Positions 8,957 through 18,297 of a stretch of 64,000 bases of DNA are shown here, one piece after another. Each line of letters opens with the position of its first letter. Position 1 is the stretch's first letter. The stretch is from 20CM-2-55-15 sp964633285. Its GTDB lineage: Bacteria > Acidobacteriota > Terriglobia > 20CM-2-55-15. Below the pieces are notes generated by a model that saw nothing but the letters and a program-made list of their open reading frames with translations, made no database searches and was not told the DNA's origin. The stretch spans positions 1 to 64,000 of the forward strand of contig CAZWGA010000008.1 in NCBI GenBank assembly GCA_964633285.1, written 5' to 3'. The translations under genes were made by a program, and so were the position numbers.

Positions 8957-10618
8957 ATGCCGTTTCCTGTGGGGTTAGAAGAGAAATCAAACCCTCTCTC
9001 TGCGCGAGAGGGCAGAGTGGGGGGGTTGGAATTCGTTACGTCTTCCGGCCCTGACGCGACGCGTCCGTCTGCGAGTATCGCGCCCACCCTTTTTCAAAAG
9101 GAGAGGTCCGTTCCGGTTTCACGCCTGGCTTCCCTTCTGCTTCCCAGCTTCGGCTTCGTGGTGTTCGCCGTCACACTGATGCAAACCCTCTTCCTGTCGC
9201 AGGGCGCGCAGGCGTTGTTTCGCGACAGCGATACGGGCTGGCACGTACGAAACGGTGACGCCATCGTCGCGGCCGCATCGGCGCCCACAACGGATCACTT
9301 CTCCTATTCGCGCGCCGGCCGGCCCTGGTTCGCATGGGAGTGGTTGTCAGACATCTTATTGAGCAGTGTTCATCGCATCGCCGGCCTACCGGGTGTGGCT
9401 CTGCTGAGCGGGTTGGCCATCGCGCTGACCGCATGGGGCGCCGCGCGTCTTTCTCTTTCTCTCGGCGCGAACCTCTTCGCCAGTTCAGGCGCGATGATTC
9501 TTCTGCTCGGCACCACCAGCATTCACTGGCTTGCGCGTCCCCATGTTTTTTCATGGATGATGGCGCTGGCATTTCTGGCGGCCGCCGAGAGAGAGCGCAG
9601 GACGTCCGGGAGCCGCATGCTCTACGTCCTGCCATTTATCGCCTGCCTCTGGGCGAATCTGCACGGAAGCTTTTTGCTGGGTCCCGCCATCCTCTTTATA
9701 TATGCCATTGGCGAATGGCTGACGCATTGGGACCGCAAGGACTCCGGTCTTCGCTTCGGCATGGCGTGTCTGGCGTCGCTTCTCGCGACGTTCATCAATC
9801 CGTACGGATGGCGATTGCACGATCATGTCTTCATGTATTTGCAGAACGACTACCTGATGAATCACATCTCCGAGTTCCGCAGTTTCAGCTTCCATTCTCC
9901 CGGCGCTCTATACGTCGAGTTCTTCCTGCTGGCTGCGGTCGTGGGCGGCGTTGCCATGATTCGTCAGCGCGCCATTGCACCGGCGCTGCTCACGTTCGCC
10001 CTGCTCCACCTTTCTTTATACTCGGCACGGCATCTTGCAACGGCGGCGATCCTTGCTCTGCCCCTGTCGGCCGCGGCGCTCACGCGGGAAGCGCAAGCCA
10101 TCCGGCGGCTGCGTCCTCTGATGGAATATTCGGAGCGCTTGCGTTTGATCGATCAGAAAGTGTGGGCCGTTGTTCCAGCGATCCTCATCCTTCTCACAAC
10201 CGCGGCAGGCATGAATGTCCTGGCGCGCGGCGGCGCTGTGGATTTTAATCCGGCGATGTTTCCTGTTCGCGCCGCGAATTTCATGGACGCTCACTACGGG
10301 CATGCCGGTCCGGCTGCCCGGCTGTTCACGAAAGATCAATGGGGCGGATACCTCATTTATCGCTTTGAAGGACACACGAAAGTTTTCATCGACGGCCGGA
10401 GCGATTTCTATGGTCAGGACATGCTCGAAACTTACGCGCAGGTGATCGACGTCAAGCCGGGCTGGGAACGCGTCCTCAACAACTACCGCGTAGGTCTCGT
10501 GCTGATTTCGCCGGAGAGCGCTCTGGCTTCCGCGTTGCAACTGAAGCCGGAGTGGAAGCGCGTTTATGTGGACCGTGTCGCCGCGATTTACGAGAAAGTG
10601 GAGGGGCATGCCTCGTAA
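8957..10618 (+). CDS. Polytopic membrane protein, GT-C glycosyltransferase-like
   Basis: Up to 553 aa with about ten membrane segments. After the first one (FGFVVFAVTLMQTLFL) comes FRDSDTGWHVRNGD. An acidic DxD-type motif just after TM1 is the place where GT-C lipid-linked-sugar glycosyltransferases keep their catalytic acid. The C-terminal ~150 residues after the last helix form a soluble domain (KVFIDGRSDFYGQDM). The start is uncertain: the ATG at 8957 lacks a clear ribosome site, the first ~50 residues look non-natural and contain the inverted repeat, and GGAGAGG at 9102-9108 suggests a later, non-ATG start. It lies between pilin and prepilin peptidase, so a role in pilin glycosylation is an inference. 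No family was recognised with certainty. Confidence 0.6.
   Translation: MPFPVGLEEKSNPLSAREGRVGGLEFVTSSGPDATRPSASIAPTLFQKERSVPVSRLASLLLPSFGFVVFAVTLMQTLFLSQGAQALFRDSDTGWHVRNGDAIVAAASAPTTDHFSYSRAGRPWFAWEWLSDILLSSVHRIAGLPGVALLSGLAIALTAWGAARLSLSLGANLFASSGAMILLLGTTSIHWLARPHVFSWMMALAFLAAAERERRTSGSRMLYVLPFIACLWANLHGSFLLGPAILFIYAIGEWLTHWDRKDSGLRFGMACLASLLATFINPYGWRLHDHVFMYLQNDYLMNHISEFRSFSFHSPGALYVEFFLLAAVVGGVAMIRQRAIAPALLTFALLHLSLYSARHLATAAILALPLSAAALTREAQAIRRLRPLMEYSERLRLIDQKVWAVVPAILILLTTAAGMNVLARGGAVDFNPAMFPVRAANFMDAHYGHAGPAARLFTKDQWGGYLIYRFEGHTKVFIDGRSDFYGQDMLETYAQVIDVKPGWERVLNNYRVGLVLISPESALASALQLKPEWKRVYVDRVAAIYEKVEGHAS
8992..9012. repeat. Short inverted repeat after the pilin gene
   Basis: CCCTCTC (8992-8998) and GAGAGGG (9006-9012) form a 7-bp stem with a 7-base loop, 42 bases after the pilin stop. 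There is no T-run, so it is not a clear terminator. It could stabilise the pilin part of the transcript or be a dispersed repeat remnant; similar CCCTC/GAGAGG pieces lie at 53350-53380. Confidence 0.5.
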
Positions 10619-11129
10619 TCTGGAGATCGCGCTTATCATCCTTGTCGCTGCCGCGGGCTTTGCCGATTTTCGCAATCGCCGAATTCCCAACTGGCTGACG
10701 CTGCCCGGCGCGGTGATCGGTCTCGCGCTCCACACGTGGAATAACGGATTGCAGGGCGCGCTTGAATCTTTGCTCGGGGCTGTTCTTGGATTCGGAATCT
10801 TTCTCGCGCTCTACATTGCAGGCGGCATGGGCGCGGGCGATGTCAAATTGTTCGGCGCGGTCGGCGCGTTGGCCGGCCCGCAATCTCTCGTATTGGTTTT
10901 TGTCTTTACAGGTTTGTTGGGAGGAATTGCAGCGATTCTGCTGGCCAGGTGGAAAGGGAAAATGCAGCAGACTCTCTTCAACACGGTAATGCTCATGCGT
11001 AACGCGGGCCGGCGCGGCTGGCGGGCGTTTCCGGAATTCAGCGCAAGCGCAGGTCCCGAGGCCCTGCGTCTGCCTTATGGAATGGTAATCGCTGCTGGAA
11101 CGATGGCCGCTCTTCTGGTCATTCGTTAA
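10608..11129 (+). CDS. cpaA: Prepilin peptidase CpaA (A24 aspartic protease)
   Basis: 173 aa, all membrane segments, the length of the short TadV/CpaA class that lacks the methyltransferase domain. The two catalytic aspartates are visible in FADFRNRRIPNWL and in the GxGD motif MGAGDVKLFGAVG. It cleaves the pilin leader and those of the TadE-like pseudopilins on the cytoplasmic side of the inner membrane. The ATG at 10608 has GGAGGGG just upstream and overlaps the end of the preceding gene by 11 bases; the longer frame from 10566 has no such signal. Confidence 0.93.
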   Translation: MPRNLEIALIILVAAAGFADFRNRRIPNWLTLPGAVIGLALHTWNNGLQGALESLLGAVLGFGIFLALYIAGGMGAGDVKLFGAVGALAGPQSLVLVFVFTGLLGGIAAILLARWKGKMQQTLFNTVMLMRNAGRRGWRAFPEFSASAGPEALRLPYGMVIAAGTMAALLVIR

Positions 11130-11139
11130 GCGCAATCTT

Positions 11140-12021
11140 ATGCAACGGAATCGTGCATTCATCGCATTTGGAATCGCGTGGCTTACCGCTCTGGTATTGA
11201 GCTGGTGGGTCTATAAGCAGATCAATGCGCCGCAGCAACGCAACCTTGTTTACGTTGTCGCCGCGGCTCAGGACCTGCCCATTTCCAAACGGATTCAGCA
11301 AACAGACGTAAAGCTGATTGCACTCGATCGGAAGGATCTGCCGAAAAGCGCATTCCTCAAGATTGCGGATGTTGTGGACCGCACCATAGCGGTTCCCATT
11401 GCGGCCGGTGACGCAATACTCGCTGGAAAACTATCGGCCAAAGGAAGCGGCGAAGGTCTGACGGCGTTGATTGAACCGGGCACTCGAGCAGTATCGGTAC
11501 AGGTGAACGAAATCTCCGGCGTATCGGGTTTCATTCAGCCGGGCACTCGAGTCGATGTCCTCTTCACGCGCATTTTTTCCAACGGCGATGCGGCAACGAC
11601 AACGATTCTTCAAAACGTGAAGGTCATTGCGTATGGCCGGCAACTGGATCCCGCGGCGAAGGTGGATCCTCGCGATAACTCCAAGCCGACTGTCGCCACG
11701 CTTCTGGTTTCCCAGGACCAGGCTGAGAGACTCGTGCTTGCCGAGCAGCGCGGGAAAATTCAACTCGCGCTGCGTAATGCGCTCGACGGCGAGATCCACG
11801 ATTCATGGGACCCTGTCCGCTCGGCGGATCTGGGTATTGAAGAACCACGAAAGCCGGGCGCCGATAAACCGCCTGCGCCGGCTCCTCCGACGGATCAGCT
11901 AGTCGCGGCAGCCGTAGCTCGCGCTCTCCAACAGGCCAAAGAAACAGCGAAGACGGAAAAGAAAGAGCGCGTCATTCGAATTTATCGGGGCGACAAAGTG
12001 ACTGAGGAAAAATTTCAATGA
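11140..12021 (+). CDS. cpaB: Flp pilus assembly protein CpaB/RcpC
   Basis: 293 aa. An N-terminal membrane anchor (IAFGIAWLTALVLSWWVY) is followed by a SAF domain (VVAAAQDLPISKRIQQTDVKLI...AVPIAAGDAILAGKL) and the RcpC/CpaB domain (LIEPGTRAVSVQVNEISGVSGFIQPGTRVDVL, split here for description). It has a charged Pro/Lys-rich tail. CpaB is thought to link the outer-membrane secretin to the inner-membrane parts in the periplasm. Its stop overlaps the secretin start as ATGA. Confidence 0.92.
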   Translation: MQRNRAFIAFGIAWLTALVLSWWVYKQINAPQQRNLVYVVAAAQDLPISKRIQQTDVKLIALDRKDLPKSAFLKIADVVDRTIAVPIAAGDAILAGKLSAKGSGEGLTALIEPGTRAVSVQVNEISGVSGFIQPGTRVDVLFTRIFSNGDAATTTILQNVKVIAYGRQLDPAAKVDPRDNSKPTVATLLVSQDQAERLVLAEQRGKIQLALRNALDGEIHDSWDPVRSADLGIEEPRKPGADKPPAPAPPTDQLVAAAVARALQQAKETAKTEKKERVIRIYRGDKVTEEKFQ

Positions 12022-13478
12022 TGCGATGGTTGCCTTTGAACGGGCGCGTGTATAAAACCCGTGACTACATACCAGGTCCATGCGCCCTTTTGATTTGTTT
12101 CATTGTGATTCTGGTTTTGTCTCTCTCCATTTTCGCCCAGGAACAACAGACGAAACCCGCAACGCCGCTCGCCTCGCGTCCGCTAACCATCGTGGTTGGC
12201 CGCGGAGAGCTTGTGCAATTTCCGGATGACGCGTCGCGCGTGACGGTGGCCGACTCCACAATCGCGGACGCGGTCGTCGTGTCCCCGCACGACGTCGTCC
12301 TGAATGCCAAAGCTCCGGGGCACACGACGATCATGATCTGGCATGGCGACAACGTTTCGCCCTACGACGTCACGGTCGAACCCGACCTCACAGAAATCCA
12401 GCGGCAGTTGCGCGCAACATTTCCGAACGAACGGATTGCGGTATCGAGCAGCAAAGATGCAATCCTCCTTACCGGCGTTGTCACCGACGCCGATATCGCG
12501 AAACAAGCCGCCGCAGTTGCATCTGTCCACGCAAAGTCTGTGGTGAATCTGCTGCAATCGCCTCCAGCGGATAATCGGCAGGTCATGCTGCAGGTCAAGT
12601 TCGCGACGATCGATCGCACGAACCTTGGCCAGCTCGGCGCGAATCTCTTCAGCGTGAACAACAAACTGCTCGGCTCGACAACGACCCAGCAGTTTTCGTT
12701 TCCACGCATCGGACAATTGCAGTTCTCGCAAGGTCAGAACGGCCAGCCGGTGCTGGGTAACGAACAGGTGAGCGTGCAGGACCTTTTGAATTTGTTCGCG
12801 TTTCGTCCAGATCTGAATTTTGGCGCCACGCTGCGCCTGCTGCAGAACAAGAACCTTCTCGAAATACTGGCGGAGCCCAACCTCATTACCGTCAGCGGAC
12901 ACGAAGCCAGCTTTCTTGCCGGCGGCGAGTTTCCTTTCCCTGTAATCACGACAACGGGAAGCGGCGCGCAGTCCGCTCCTGTCGTGACCATTCAGTTCCG
13001 GGAATTCGGCGTTCGCCTGTACTTCACGCCGACTGTCGAGTCCAGCGGTTTGATTCATCTGAAAGTACGGCCCGAAGTCAGTTCGCTGGATTTTGCGAAT
13101 GCGCTGACGATTCAGGGTTTCCTGATCCCGGCCATCAGTACTCGCAAAGCCGAAACCGAAGTCGATCTTCGCGAGGGCGAAAGTTTTGCAATCGCGGGCC
13201 TGATCGATAATCGAGTGACTCAGATTGTGAGCAAGATTCCGGGAATCGGCGACATGCCGATTCTGGGCCATCTGTTCCGTACGCAGGGCACGCAAAAGAG
13301 CAACTCGGAATTGCTCGTGTTGATCACACCGAACTTCGTGAAGCCTTTCGCGTCCGGCGAGACGCCGCCGCAGCTTCAGTTCCCCGAAGGATTCCTGGGT
13401 GGAGATCCGAATGGAACGTCCCCGACGTTTGTGGGCACGCGCGGACACGAGACTCCGCCACCCGGCGGGAAACCATGA
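12018..13478 (+). CDS. cpaC: Tad secretin CpaC/RcpA
   Basis: 486 aa. A signal-anchor (LLICFIVILVLSLSIFAQ) leads into the pilus N-terminal domain (PLTIVVGRGELVQFP...VADSTIADAVVVSP), a BON-like region (TGVVTDADIAKQAAAVAS) and the secretin channel domain (LLEILAEPNLITVSG, ATIDRTNLGQLG, IPGIGDMPILGHLFR). It forms the outer-membrane pore through which the pilus leaves the cell. The length is normal for the family. It overlaps both neighbours by four bases (ATGA), so CpaB, CpaC and the TadG-like protein are translationally coupled. Confidence 0.93.
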   Translation: MMRWLPLNGRVYKTRDYIPGPCALLICFIVILVLSLSIFAQEQQTKPATPLASRPLTIVVGRGELVQFPDDASRVTVADSTIADAVVVSPHDVVLNAKAPGHTTIMIWHGDNVSPYDVTVEPDLTEIQRQLRATFPNERIAVSSSKDAILLTGVVTDADIAKQAAAVASVHAKSVVNLLQSPPADNRQVMLQVKFATIDRTNLGQLGANLFSVNNKLLGSTTTQQFSFPRIGQLQFSQGQNGQPVLGNEQVSVQDLLNLFAFRPDLNFGATLRLLQNKNLLEILAEPNLITVSGHEASFLAGGEFPFPVITTTGSGAQSAPVVTIQFREFGVRLYFTPTVESSGLIHLKVRPEVSSLDFANALTIQGFLIPAISTRKAETEVDLREGESFAIAGLIDNRVTQIVSKIPGIGDMPILGHLFRTQGTQKSNSELLVLITPNFVKPFASGETPPQLQFPEGFLGGDPNGTSPTFVGTRGHETPPPGGKP

Positions 13479-14734
13479 GTAAGCAAGCGCAGCGGGGAGC
13501 CACAACCATTTACTTTCTTCTGTTCACGATCCTCTTCTTCGGCTTCCTCGTCATGGCTGCGGACTTCGGACGTCTCTACCTGATCCAGGGTGAACTTCAA
13601 ACTGCAGCCGATGCTGCGGCGATTGCGGCAGCGACGCATCTCTCCGGGACGATGAATGCCACAACGGACGCGGCCGATCAGATCACGACGGTTTTCGATT
13701 CCACGACCGGCAATGATAATCGGTTCAATCTGCGGTTAAACCAGATCAGCGAAGCCGGCGGATCGGATCTCATCACAACAACCACGACCGACTATTTTGC
13801 ATCGCTGCTCGATGCGCGCTCGAATGTCAATGGCGGACAGACCGGAGGCATCGACTGGGGAAGCGGGACGTATCCGAAATACGTGCGCGTTCAACTTACG
13901 GCCCAGGCTCCGGTGTTGTTTCTTCCGCTGTTGAATCGCACTGCAAATCCACGGCCGACGGTCGTGGTTTCGGCCATCGCCGGCCTCAGCGCTCCGATCT
14001 GTTCCGCGTGCGGGATTGATGGATTCGCGGTGGTGGATCAATCGGGCGGAACCGATCCGATCAACTATGGCCTCACACTCGGAACGGTCTATTCGTTGAA
14101 CACGACCACGAACAATCTCAACGCGGCCACACCTCTGATCCAGTACACGATCCTGAACCATATTCCAGTGGGCCCTGTCGGCCTTGATGACATCGACGGC
14201 GCTTTGTTTGAAATCGGAGCTGGAGGTTTCTCCAGCGCTGCGGGATTGGATCCCCCGGCGCCGGTTTCTGTTGATGCCACTGAAGCCATCGTTCCGGTGA
14301 CCGTGCGTCTGGGCAACGGCACGACATCCCGCGACATTCTTTGCGGTTTGAATATTCGTTTCGCCGGCGATCCGTCGACTGGAAACTGCGCCGCCATAGC
14401 GGAATTCGCAACATTGGGACCGCTGTTCACTGCGGATACCGATCAAGGCGGGGGCGCGGATCCGCCATCTGAAGACTATTCGACCGAATACTCCGGCAAT
14501 GGCCGGAGAGTATTGACGGTAGCCGTTGTGGACGCAGTTGCCACATTGACGGTTCTGAACTTTCGGCAATTCCTGATCGAACCGGCAACAGCGACGTCTC
14601 AGGGAGTCAATACCGCCGCCGCCAACGCGGCTTTTCGCGCACAATATATCGGCTCACCGGTGCCGTTGAAGTGTGGCGGCATCGGCGGGCTTTGCACCAT
14701 AACGTCGGGACCGGGGCGGACGGTTTTGCATTAA
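13475..14734 (+). CDS. TadG-like protein with N-terminal Tad domain
   Basis: 419 aa. The N-terminus RGATTIYFLLFTILFFGFLVMAADFGRL with the following AADAAAIAAATHL is the putative Flp-pilus TadE/G-like (PF13400) segment: one membrane helix preceded by a short cytoplasmic piece. The remainder is periplasmic, with several cysteines (CSACGIDG, CGLN, CGGIGGLC) that could form disulfides. Unlike classical TadG I see no VWA domain with MIDAS motif. It starts inside the CpaC stop (ATGA). Its role is presumably that of a minor pseudopilin or assembly factor. Confidence 0.8.
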   Translation: MSKQAQRGATTIYFLLFTILFFGFLVMAADFGRLYLIQGELQTAADAAAIAAATHLSGTMNATTDAADQITTVFDSTTGNDNRFNLRLNQISEAGGSDLITTTTTDYFASLLDARSNVNGGQTGGIDWGSGTYPKYVRVQLTAQAPVLFLPLLNRTANPRPTVVVSAIAGLSAPICSACGIDGFAVVDQSGGTDPINYGLTLGTVYSLNTTTNNLNAATPLIQYTILNHIPVGPVGLDDIDGALFEIGAGGFSSAAGLDPPAPVSVDATEAIVPVTVRLGNGTTSRDILCGLNIRFAGDPSTGNCAAIAEFATLGPLFTADTDQGGGADPPSEDYSTEYSGNGRRVLTVAVVDAVATLTVLNFRQFLIEPATATSQGVNTAAANAAFRAQYIGSPVPLKCGGIGGLCTITSGPGRTVLH

Positions 14735-14758
14735 AGAGAAAAGTCCGTTGGGAAAGAA

Positions 14759-15283
14759 ATGAAACTCAAGAACAACCACCGCGGCCAGGCCGCGGTCGAA
14801 CTCGCATTCCAGATTCCGCTGTTGATCGCGCTTCTATTCGGGGCCGTCCAGATCGCGCGCGTCTTCTACACCTATCACACGCTTCAAAAAGCGATGCGGG
14901 GCGGCGCGGGATTGCTTGCCCGTTCGATCAATGTGAATTATTGCGATTCCGCCGACACGGCGCTGATGGATGCGCGCAATTTCATGGTGTATGGAAATCT
15001 CCAGGGTGAAGGCTCGCCGATCATGCAGGGCCTGGACGCCGTGATCGATCAGATTCAGATCGTCCCGGAACGCAGCCTGGCAGGTACAACCGGCGTCGTC
15101 GAATGCCTGTGTACCGAAAATGATACGGATAGTTGCAACACGGCAGCCGGCGGCCGCGCACCGGACTTCGTCGTGGTCAACTTCGGCACTGGCGGTTTTC
15201 CGCTGGCGCTTCCCTTCTCTTACGTTCATCTTGGAACCATCAATCTCAAAGTATCCGTGCGGATGCCGGTGACGGGAAGCTGA
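14759..15283 (+). CDS. TadE-like pseudopilin (first)
   Basis: 174 aa. The N-terminal sequence HRGQAAVELAFQIPLLIALLFGAVQIARVFY is a TadE-like (PF07811) helix; Glu in AAVELAF is the pilin-type conserved acid and the preceding Gly a possible CpaA cleavage site. The C-terminal ~120 residues are periplasmic with four cysteines. TadE pseudopilins are processed like pilins and needed for pilus assembly. The TGATG junction with the next gene overlaps by one base. Confidence 0.88.
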   Translation: MKLKNNHRGQAAVELAFQIPLLIALLFGAVQIARVFYTYHTLQKAMRGGAGLLARSINVNYCDSADTALMDARNFMVYGNLQGEGSPIMQGLDAVIDQIQIVPERSLAGTTGVVECLCTENDTDSCNTAAGGRAPDFVVVNFGTGGFPLALPFSYVHLGTINLKVSVRMPVTGS

Positions 15284-15789
15284 TGCCTATGCGATCTTCA
15301 CGCGGCCAGGCAACGGTGGAGACGGCGCTGGTGCTTATTGCCGGCATCATTCCGCTGACGCTTGGACTCATTGCGTTTGCCGAAATCGGCTGGACGTATC
15401 ACGCGCTGACGACATTGACACGCGAAGGCGCCCGATACGCGGCAACGCATTGCTGGCAGGATGACGCCGGTTCAAATGTCGTCACGTGGATGCAGGCCAA
15501 CGCGCCTGCGTTCCCCGACAAAGTGCAGCTCACGAGCGGCGCGTTGCAGGTCCAGGTCAGTTACTGGACTCATGATCCGGACACGCATCAGAGCATTCCG
15601 TTCACCTGCTCGGGCGGATGTTCGACGTCATGTGTTCCGGATTCCGTCACCGTGAGCATCAGCGGTTATCAGTTCAATCACTTTCTGCCGGCACTCGGCC
15701 TGCAGCCGCTTCAGACCCAGACATTCTCCACAACGGTGGTGATTCAAGGCAGCGGCGGCGATCCGGAAACGGCAGTTTCGACGCCGTAG
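15283..15789 (+). CDS. TadE-like pseudopilin (second)
   Basis: 168 aa from the ATG overlapping the previous stop (an ATG two codons later at 15289 is equally possible). The start SSRGQATVETALVLIAGIIPLTLGLIAFAEIG is a TadE-type helix with the G/Q cleavage site and a conserved Glu. It is followed by EGARYAATHC and a periplasmic region with several Cys (CSGGCSTSC). Having two TadE-like genes next to a TadG-like one is common in Tad loci. Confidence 0.86.
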   Translation: MPMRSSRGQATVETALVLIAGIIPLTLGLIAFAEIGWTYHALTTLTREGARYAATHCWQDDAGSNVVTWMQANAPAFPDKVQLTSGALQVQVSYWTHDPDTHQSIPFTCSGGCSTSCVPDSVTVSISGYQFNHFLPALGLQPLQTQTFSTTVVIQGSGGDPETAVSTP

Positions 15790-15797
15790 AAATATTT

Positions 15798-16973
15798 ATG
15801 TCGATTCAATTAATCGTAGCGAGTGCGGACCCTCGATTTCATGACTTCGTGCGCGAACAGCTCACGCGGATGCCGAACGCCGCCATTCAAGGAGAGCACG
15901 AAGACCTGGGTCCGAATCTTTCGGTGCGCATACTTCATGATCTGAACCTCAACCCGCAGGCTTCCGTTCTGATCGATGTTTCCTCGGATCGCGATCAGGG
16001 ACTGCGTGCCCTGGAACACCTGCATCAGGCGATGCCCGGTGTTTACATAGTCCTTTCGGACTTTCAGTGCAGCGAGGATTTCCTTCTCCGCTCGATGCGC
16101 CTCGGCGGCGCCGATTTCATCCAGCAGCCTTTGAAGCGCGCGGAATTCAGCGAAGTGCTCGCGCGCATGGAGGACCATTCGCAGCGCGTTCACCGCCAGG
16201 GCCGCCAGGTCGGACGGATGTACACATTCACGGGAGTGAAGGGCGGAATGGGAGTCACCACCGTGGCGACCAACCTTGCCGCTGTCTGCGCAAAGCAGGG
16301 TAAATCAACGGTACTCATCGATCTTGATATGGATTCGGGCGACGCGGCCTGCTACCTAGGACTGCGGCATCAATATTCCATCGCGGATGTTGTGGATAAC
16401 CTCGACCAGCTCGATCAGGCGATGCTCGAAGGGATTGTTGCTCACGATCCACTCGGATTCTCAGTCCTGTGTGCGCCTGAAGAAATCGAAAGATCACGCA
16501 TGGTCAGCGAACAACACCTGCTGGAAATCGGAAGTTTCCTGATCGAACACTACGATGTCGTCATTGTCGATGGCTCGCGATCGCTTGATCCTCTGTTGCT
16601 GAGCTGCCTTGAACTTTCCGAATCCGTCTTCGTAATGCTCACTCAGGAATTCGCGGCGGTCCGGAACGCGCAGCATTACCTCGGAGCGCTGTCGCGCGCG
16701 GGATACGGGCACGAGGCAGTGAAACTGATCGTCAATCGCCACGATAAGCGGGGGCCCCTTCACGTGAGTATCGAACAGTTGCAGCAAACGCTCGGCGCAG
16801 CGCCTTTCTGGGGTCTGCCCAATCGTTATGAAGAAGCAATGCGGGCCGTCCACGAAGCGCGTCCCGTTGTGATGCGGGGCGATACGGATCTGGGAAAGTC
16901 ATATCGGGAATTCGCGAAGAAACTCGGATTCGATGCGAAACCCGCGGCGGCAATGGCAGGGCAGAAGAAGTAA
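15798..16973 (+). CDS. cpaE: CpaE/TadZ-type MinD/ParA ATPase
   Basis: 391 aa. Residues 1-125 resemble an atypical response-regulator receiver domain (VLIDVSSDRDQG...YIVLSDFQ...GGADFIQQPLKRAEF). From about residue 146 comes a MinD/ParA domain with a deviant Walker A, KGGMGVTTVATNLAA, then VLIDLDMDSGD and VVIVDGSRSLDPLL. In Tad systems this protein localises the pilus machinery, typically at the pole. The ATG at 15798 is chosen over the upstream frame because it begins the receiver fold and follows the TadE stop by eight bases. Confidence 0.92.
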   Translation: MSIQLIVASADPRFHDFVREQLTRMPNAAIQGEHEDLGPNLSVRILHDLNLNPQASVLIDVSSDRDQGLRALEHLHQAMPGVYIVLSDFQCSEDFLLRSMRLGGADFIQQPLKRAEFSEVLARMEDHSQRVHRQGRQVGRMYTFTGVKGGMGVTTVATNLAAVCAKQGKSTVLIDLDMDSGDAACYLGLRHQYSIADVVDNLDQLDQAMLEGIVAHDPLGFSVLCAPEEIERSRMVSEQHLLEIGSFLIEHYDVVIVDGSRSLDPLLLSCLELSESVFVMLTQEFAAVRNAQHYLGALSRAGYGHEAVKLIVNRHDKRGPLHVSIEQLQQTLGAAPFWGLPNRYEEAMRAVHEARPVVMRGDTDLGKSYREFAKKLGFDAKPAAAMAGQKK

Positions 16974-16982
16974 GAGAGATCC

Positions 16983-18281
16983 ATGGCAACGACGCCCACA
17001 TCTCGACCGATCCGGAGGCACGATGCTGCCGGCGCCGGCGAACGTCATTCCGAACTGAAGGCCAAGGTTCACCGCAGACTGCTGCAGTCGCTGAACAGCG
17101 AGACGTTGCGCCTCATCAGCAAGGAACGCCTGCGCGGTGAAATCGGCCGCGCCGTCGAAAAGCTTCTGCTGCAGGAAAACATTCCGATGACGCTGCCGGA
17201 ACGCGACCGCATCATCGAAGAAATCCTCGACGAAGTTTTCGGACTCGGTCCTTTGGAGCCGCTGCTTAAAGATCCTTCGATCACTGACATTCTCGTGAAC
17301 AGCCACAGCAAGGTTTACGTGGAGCGCCGCGGAGTGTTGCAGCGTTCGCAGATTCAATTCAAGGACGACAAACATCTCCTGCACATCATCGAAAAAATGG
17401 TGGCCGCCGCCGGCCGCCGCATTGATGAAGCGAATCCGATTGTTGCGGCACGCTTGACGGACGGATCGAGAGTCACGGCGGCGATTCCTCCGGTCACCAT
17501 CGACGGCCCTGCGCTCTCCATCCGCCGTTTCGGCGGACGCGTTCTGACGAATGACGAACTGCTGGAAAATCAGACCCTGACCGCCCCGATGCTTCACTTG
17601 CTTGAAGGCTGCGTGCGCGCGCGGCTCAACATGGTGATCTGTGGTGGAAGCGGCAGCGGCAAAACGACCCTCCTGAATGCGCTGTCGCGCGTCATTCCCG
17701 AAGACGAACGCATCGTGACCATCGAGGATATTGCGGAACTGATGCTGCAACAGCGGCACCTCGTGCGGCTCGAAACGCGCGAAGCCAATATCGAGGGGCA
17801 AGGCGTTGTGACGCCGCGCGATCTCGTGATCAATGCCCTGCGTATGCGCCCCGATCGCATTGTCGTCGGCGAAGCGCGCGGGCCCGAAGCGCTCGATATG
17901 CTTCAGGCAATGAACACCGGCCACGATGGCTCCATGACCACGATTCACGCGAATTCGCCGCGCGATTGCTTTCATCGCATCGAAACTATGGTCTTGATGG
18001 CCAATGTGGGATTAACCGAACCGATTATCCGGCAGCAGGCGGCTTCAGCTATTCAGGTGGTGGTGCATATGGCGAGGCTGCAGGATGGTTCCCGGCGCGT
18101 CTCGAGCATTGCGGAAGTTACAGGAGTTCACCATGACGGCGTGGAGATCGAGGAAATATTTCGCTTCGAACGGACGGGCGTCGATGAAGCACGCCGCGTT
18201 GTCGGCCGATTTCTGGGAACGGGCTATCGTCCGGCATTTCTGAAGCGCTTGGAAGCCATGGGAGTAGCCATCGATATTTGA
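16983..18281 (+). CDS. cpaF: CpaF/TadA pilus assembly ATPase
   Basis: 432 aa, full length for CpaF. An N-terminal helical region and the FGLGPLEPLLKDPS block are followed by Walker A GGSGSGKTTLLNAL (about residue 220), the Asp box TIEDIAEL, Walker B RIVVGEARGPEA (about 294) and the His box TGHDGSMTTIHANS. It powers pilus extension and perhaps retraction with TadB/TadC in the inner membrane. It starts nine bases after CpaE. A second CpaF begins at 520 on the other strand; this copy is the one embedded in the Tad operon. Confidence 0.96.
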   Translation: MATTPTSRPIRRHDAAGAGERHSELKAKVHRRLLQSLNSETLRLISKERLRGEIGRAVEKLLLQENIPMTLPERDRIIEEILDEVFGLGPLEPLLKDPSITDILVNSHSKVYVERRGVLQRSQIQFKDDKHLLHIIEKMVAAAGRRIDEANPIVAARLTDGSRVTAAIPPVTIDGPALSIRRFGGRVLTNDELLENQTLTAPMLHLLEGCVRARLNMVICGGSGSGKTTLLNALSRVIPEDERIVTIEDIAELMLQQRHLVRLETREANIEGQGVVTPRDLVINALRMRPDRIVVGEARGPEALDMLQAMNTGHDGSMTTIHANSPRDCFHRIETMVLMANVGLTEPIIRQQAASAIQVVVHMARLQDGSRRVSSIAEVTGVHHDGVEIEEIFRFERTGVDEARRVVGRFLGTGYRPAFLKRLEAMGVAIDI

Positions 18282-18297
18282 ATACGAAGAGACGCAA

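Noticed and set aside
12183..13505. 440-aa minus-strand open frame opposite the secretin
   Set aside because: Shadow of cpaC, which has all secretin motifs and coupled neighbours.
16899..17975. 358-aa minus-strand frame opposite cpaF
   Set aside because: Shadow of the ATPase gene.
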